Shown here: positions 5,905-8,277 of the stretch, one piece after another
How positions within the stretch are numbered: the stretch's first letter is position 1
Layout of the letters: every line of letters begins with the position of its first letter
Assembly (NCBI GenBank): GCA_902798675.1
Contig: CADBXQ010000027.1
Location: 1 to 8,277 of the forward strand
Direction of reading: 5' to 3'
Source: Oscillospiraceae bacterium
Lineage (GTDB): Bacteria; Bacillota; Clostridia; Oscillospirales; Ruminococcaceae
DNA: 8,277 nt
Position numbers and translations under genes: made by a program
The notes under the pieces: generated by a model
The model's database searches: none
The model's input: only the letters and a program-made list of their open reading frames with translations
What the model was told of the DNA's origin: nothing

Positions 5905-6091
5905 GTAAAAATTGAAAATTTCATATTCGTTAAATTCAACAAAATTTTAGTCTAAAATTGGTCCAAAAATCATGATATTGCACAATTATTTTTGCTTGCG
6001 TCAATTTTGAAACAAATAATTAATTTTATTAACATATCTATAAATATATCGTGGAAATTATTAACAGTCACACCAAAAGCAAAGTAGTCAC

Positions 6092-6171
6092 ATATTAAAA
6101 TTTGTGCATTTTACATATTTTTTAGCCCATTAAACTATGTAATGAAACAAATTTTGCACAATTTTTAATAT
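6092..6171. repeat. 18-bp imperfect inverted repeat upstream of the permease promoter
   Basis: ATATTAAAATTTGTGCAT (6092-6109) is the reverse complement of TTGCACAATTTTTAATAT (6154-6171) at 16 of 18 positions, with a 44-nt interval. The right arm ends 5 nt before the -35 box, a common place for an activator or repressor half-site. The spacing is long for a simple dimer site, and looping between two sites is possible. Confidence 0.65.
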
Positions 6172-6176
6172 TTTTG

Positions 6177-6205
6177 TTGACATCAATCATCTATGCATAT
6201 ATAAT
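6177..6205 (+). promoter_or_regulatory. Sigma-A promoter of the permease operon
   Basis: TTGACA (6177-6182), a 17-nt spacer and TATAAT (6200-6205) match consensus at every position. The leader of about 125 nt is long. It carries an imperfect dyad, TTTGAAT (6242-6248) and ATTCCAA (6256-6262), that could be an operator. Confidence 0.9.
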
Positions 6206-6336
6206 AGGTGTTGTTATTGTTTTTGTGTTGTTTTTGAGCAATTTGAATCGATAAAATTCCAACCAAACGCAATCTTTCTTTATCTGACTTGGCTCTCAAA
6301 ACAACAATCATATATATAAAGGTAGGTTTAGATTTT

Positions 6337-7203
6337 ATGAAAAGGAGTCGACTGAGATTTTGGCTGTTTTTGGCCCCAGCTTTAATCAGCTTCGTTGTTG
6401 TTATTGTGATTCCCGTTATTATTGGATTTTATTATTCAACAACAAATTGGGATGGCGTTAACATGAGCCCCAACGTGATTGGCCTTGATAATTTTATACG
6501 CATGTTTACAAATGACCCGGACTTTTTGCGAGCGTTTCTGTTCACGGCGGGAGTTGCTGTTGTAACTGTTGTTTTGGTCAACGCGATTGGGCTGGCTCTG
6601 GCCATGTTTGTTATGCAAAAATTCAAAGGGGCGAATCTGCTGCGAAGTGTCATTTTTATGCCCAATTTGATTGGCGGTTTGCTTCTTGGTTTCACTTGGA
6701 ATTTTATATTCACAAATATTTTTTCAAGCATAGGAACCGCTTTAAATTTAGAGTTTCTAAACGGCTGGCTTTCTAATTCCGAAACGGGTTTTATGGGAAT
6801 AATCATTCTCAACGTGTGGCAGATGTCGGGATACATGATGATAATATATATCGCTCAACTTCAAAATATACCTGATTCTGTTAAAGAAGCTGCTAAAATT
6901 GATGGAGCCAGTTGGTTTCAAACCTTTCGAGGTGTGACTCTGCCTCTTGTTATGCCCGCTTTTTCGATTGGCCTGTTTTTGTCAATCTCAAATTCTTTCA
7001 AAATGTTTGATCAAAACCTTGCCCTAACTAAGGGCGGTCCATATCATTCAACGGAAATGCTCGCTCTAAACATATACAATTCCGCGTTCACTTCCCATGA
7101 ATATGGTTATGCTCAAGCAAAGGCCATAGTTTTTTTGGTGCTGGTTGCAAGCGTTGGCCTGGCGCAGCTTATTTTCACAAAGAAAAGGGAGGTTGAAATG
7201 TGA
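6337..7203 (+). CDS. Carbohydrate ABC transporter permease, first subunit (MalF/MsmF/UgpA-like, CUT1)
   Basis: This is an inner-membrane subunit of a sugar importer. The 288-residue product has about six hydrophobic segments, roughly 9-31, 67-92, 101-126, 152-174, 202-220 and 262-282. The coupling loop to the ATPase is the EAA motif EAAKIDGASWFQTFRGVTLP (184-203), with the invariant Gly at 190. ALTKGGPYHSTEML (229-242) is typical of the MalF-side subunit of CUT1 systems. ATG 6337 is chosen over an in-frame TTG at 6289: AAGGTAGG (6319-6326) lies 10 nt before the ATG and MKRSRLRFWLFLAPAL is the normal N-terminus (basic residues, then the first segment). The stop codon overlaps the start of the next permease. 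Substrate cannot be read from the sequence; sugars, oligosaccharides or glycerol-phosphate derivatives are all transported by this family. Confidence 0.95.
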   Translation: MKRSRLRFWLFLAPALISFVVVIVIPVIIGFYYSTTNWDGVNMSPNVIGLDNFIRMFTNDPDFLRAFLFTAGVAVVTVVLVNAIGLALAMFVMQKFKGANLLRSVIFMPNLIGGLLLGFTWNFIFTNIFSSIGTALNLEFLNGWLSNSETGFMGIIILNVWQMSGYMMIIYIAQLQNIPDSVKEAAKIDGASWFQTFRGVTLPLVMPAFSIGLFLSISNSFKMFDQNLALTKGGPYHSTEMLALNIYNSAFTSHEYGYAQAKAIVFLVLVASVGLAQLIFTKKREVEM

Positions 7204-8069
7204 TGCTTGCCTTTATTAACAGCCGCGGCAGTTTAAAAAAAAAAAAAAAAAGCTTTTTCAAAAGGTTTATTTTGCCAATTGTTGCTTTAGTTTTGGGAAT
7301 AGCTTTCATGTTTCCCATATATATATTGATTTTGAGTTCTTTAAAAACCAAGCAGGGATTGATGACAAATCTCCTCGGGTTCCCAGATTCGCAAACCTTC
7401 AGCCCAAACAACTATCCCGATGCTTTCGACAAGTTAAAATATTTTCAATCGTTTTGCAATTCTATATATATATCCGTTTGTTCTGTTGCTTTGATTTTGT
7501 TGATCTCAACGATGGCGGCCTGGGTCTTGGTCAGACATAAAAACAAGGCCAGCAAAGTGATTTTTGTTGTTTTTGCTCTCTCGATGCTGGTTCCGTTTCA
7601 GTGCGTTATGCTGCCGTTGATGATGGTTGCAAAAAGCATGAATTTGCTAAATCCCGCCGGCTTAATATTTATGTATATGGGCTTTGGCGTCAGCATGTCA
7701 GTTTTGATGATACATGGCTTTATCAAAAATATTCCAGAAGAGCTTGAAGAGGCCGCGGTGATGGACGGCTGCAACGTTTTTCAATTGTTTTTCCTGATTG
7801 TTGTCCCGCTTCTGAGGGTTATACTCATAACCGCTGCAGTTTTAAATCTCATGTGGATTTGGAATGACTTTTTGTTGCCATCCATAGTCATAAACAAAGC
7901 TGGCTGGCAAACCTTGCCCCTGATGACATATTCTTTTTTTGGAACATATTCAACCAGGTGGGATCTGGCTTCGGCTGCTCTTGTTATGTGTATGGCTCCT
8001 ATTGTGGTCTTCTATCTGTTTTCGCAAAAATATATCGTCAACGGAATGACGGATGGAGCGATAAAATAG
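7203..8069 (+). CDS. Carbohydrate ABC transporter permease, second subunit (MalG/MsmG/UgpE-like, CUT1)
   Basis: This is the partner membrane subunit, 288 residues from ATG 7203 (one base of overlap with the upstream stop, in TGATG). An in-frame GTG at 7200 is an equally possible start. GGGAGG (7187-7192) serves either, 10 or 7 nt away. Hydrophobic segments lie at about 22-46, 86-110, 118-142, 152-174, 194-216 and 258-276. The EAA loop EEAAVMDGCNVFQLFFLIVV (182-201) contacts the ATPase, and the C-terminus GMTDGAIK is typical of the MalG-side family. The basic N-terminus contains five Lys codons that are part of a 17-A homopolymer (7235-7251), which makes the frame vulnerable to slippage. If the frame were lost, the next in-frame Met (36) lies inside the first membrane segment, so no intact product could restart there. 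Confidence 0.93.
   Translation: MLAFINSRGSLKKKKKSFFKRFILPIVALVLGIAFMFPIYILILSSLKTKQGLMTNLLGFPDSQTFSPNNYPDAFDKLKYFQSFCNSIYISVCSVALILLISTMAAWVLVRHKNKASKVIFVVFALSMLVPFQCVMLPLMMVAKSMNLLNPAGLIFMYMGFGVSMSVLMIHGFIKNIPEELEEAAVMDGCNVFQLFFLIVVPLLRVILITAAVLNLMWIWNDFLLPSIVINKAGWQTLPLMTYSFFGTYSTRWDLASAALVMCMAPIVVFYLFSQKYIVNGMTDGAIK
7235..7251 (+). repeat. Homopolymer of 17 A within the second permease gene
   Basis: Seventeen consecutive A encode the end of a Leu codon, five Lys codons and the first base of a Ser codon, residues 11-17. Tracts of this length are prone to replication slippage and to transcriptional slippage by RNA polymerase. As assembled, the frame is intact. Confidence 0.97.
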
Positions 8070-8092
8070 TGATATTTTCTCTGAATATATCA
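8070..8092 (+). other. Hairpin directly after the second permease stop codon
   Basis: TGATATTTTCTC folds onto TGAATATATCA with 9 pairs, one mismatch and a 3-nt loop, followed by GGTTTATTTTTAG. The low GC content and broken T tract suggest a leaky terminator or an mRNA-processing or stability element, not a full stop. Confidence 0.4.
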
Positions 8093-8116
8093 GGTTTATT
8101 TTTAGATTATGTTGAG

Positions 8117-8135
8117 TTGCTTTATATATAAGCAA
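8117..8135 (+). other. Second hairpin, or overlapping weak promoter, before the lipoprotein gene
   Basis: TTGCTT (8117-8122) and AAGCAA (8130-8135) form a 6-bp stem around TATATAT. The same DNA could also supply a weak promoter: TTGCTT, an 18-nt spacer and TATAAA (8141-8146) with TG one base upstream. Either reading would let the lipoprotein be expressed at a different level from the permeases. Confidence 0.35.
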
Positions 8136-8186
8136 TTTGATATAAAATATATTAAATTTAATAAAGTTTTATGGGAGGAAAATTCT

Positions 8187-8277
8187 ATGGGATTCAAGAA
8201 AGTAGTTGCACTACTGACATGTTTAACCCTTGCAACAACAACTTTTTTTACGGGGTGTGGAAAAAGTAAATCGGGAG
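8187..8277 (+). CDS. Lipoprotein, probable substrate-binding protein of the ABC transporter (3' end missing)
   Basis: Only the first 30 codons are present. They form a textbook lipoprotein signal peptide: basic start MGFKK, hydrophobic core (VVALLTCLTLATTTFF) and lipobox FTGC, with the lipidated Cys at residue 24, followed by a polar GKSKSG linker. GGGAGG (8173-8178) lies 8 nt before the ATG. After signal peptidase II cleavage the protein would be tethered to the outer face of the membrane. Its place right after two CUT1 permease genes makes an extracellular sugar-binding protein the likely identity, but no part of that domain lies in the window, so this rests on context. Confidence 0.85.
   Translation, partial: MGFKKVVALLTCLTLATTTFFTGCGKSKSG

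Larger units (their letters stand above)
5786..6176. other. Divergent intergenic region with candidate regulator sites
   Basis: This is AT-rich and non-coding. It contains TTGCACAATT at 5978-5987 and again at 6154-6163, the reverse-orientation relative ATTTGTGCAT at 6100-6109, and a direct repeat AGTCACA at 6066-6072 and 6086-6092 (20 bp apart, about two helical turns). No small ORF with a ribosome binding site was found. The arrangement suits control of one or both divergent transporter transcripts by a DNA-binding regulator, which is inference. Confidence 0.45.

Noticed and set aside
6289..6336. TTG start for the first permease
   Set aside because: No ribosome binding site lies before it, whereas ATG 6337 has AAGGTAGG at 10 nt and gives the usual permease N-terminus.

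Overview
The window reads as AT-rich chromosomal DNA from a low-GC Gram-positive bacterium, most likely a clostridial (Bacillota) lineage. The evidence is a dimeric (glyQS-type) glycyl-tRNA synthetase, a DUF1653 protein, a clostridial-style 56-residue 2[4Fe-4S] ferredoxin, a CUT1 sugar ABC transporter with a lipoprotein binding protein, near-perfect sigma-A promoters (TTGACA-17-TATAAT occurs twice) and strong purine-rich ribosome binding sites about 8-12 nt from the start codons. Species cannot be told from this sequence.

Left part (1-1689): the 3' portion of a gene for a modular repeat protein. It has 71-residue tandem repeats rich in acidic and Asn residues, then two InlB B-repeat-like (Listeria-Bacteroides repeat) modules. 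A strong terminator follows, then about 400 bp of non-coding DNA holding two copies of an intergenic repeat. A third, more diverged copy lies near 4109-4228.

Middle (1624-4601): a consensus promoter drives a probable two-gene unit (DUF1653 protein, glycyl-tRNA synthetase). Next come two apparently monocistronic small genes, each with its own promoter and terminator. One encodes a 132-residue protein with an NHLP/Nif11-type RiPP leader ending in a double-glycine motif, followed by a 64-residue putative core with no maturation or export gene in view. The other encodes a small bacterial ferredoxin, too short for most gene-length cutoffs.

Right part (4629-8277): a carbohydrate ABC transporter locus. 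A MalK/MsmK/UgpC-type ATPase gene is transcribed leftwards with its own terminator. Divergently, a consensus promoter drives two CUT1 permease genes that overlap, followed after 117 bp by the start of a lipoprotein gene (probably the substrate-binding protein) cut by the window edge. The second permease gene carries an uninterrupted run of 17 A near its start. The roughly 550-bp divergent intergenic region contains inverted and direct repeats that look like regulator-binding DNA.

The most unusual items are the orphan NHLP-leader precursor with an inverted repeat spanning its promoter and leader, the novel-looking 71-residue repeat protein, the A17 tract in the permease, the three-copy intergenic repeat, and a recurring TTTGTGCA-containing dyad.
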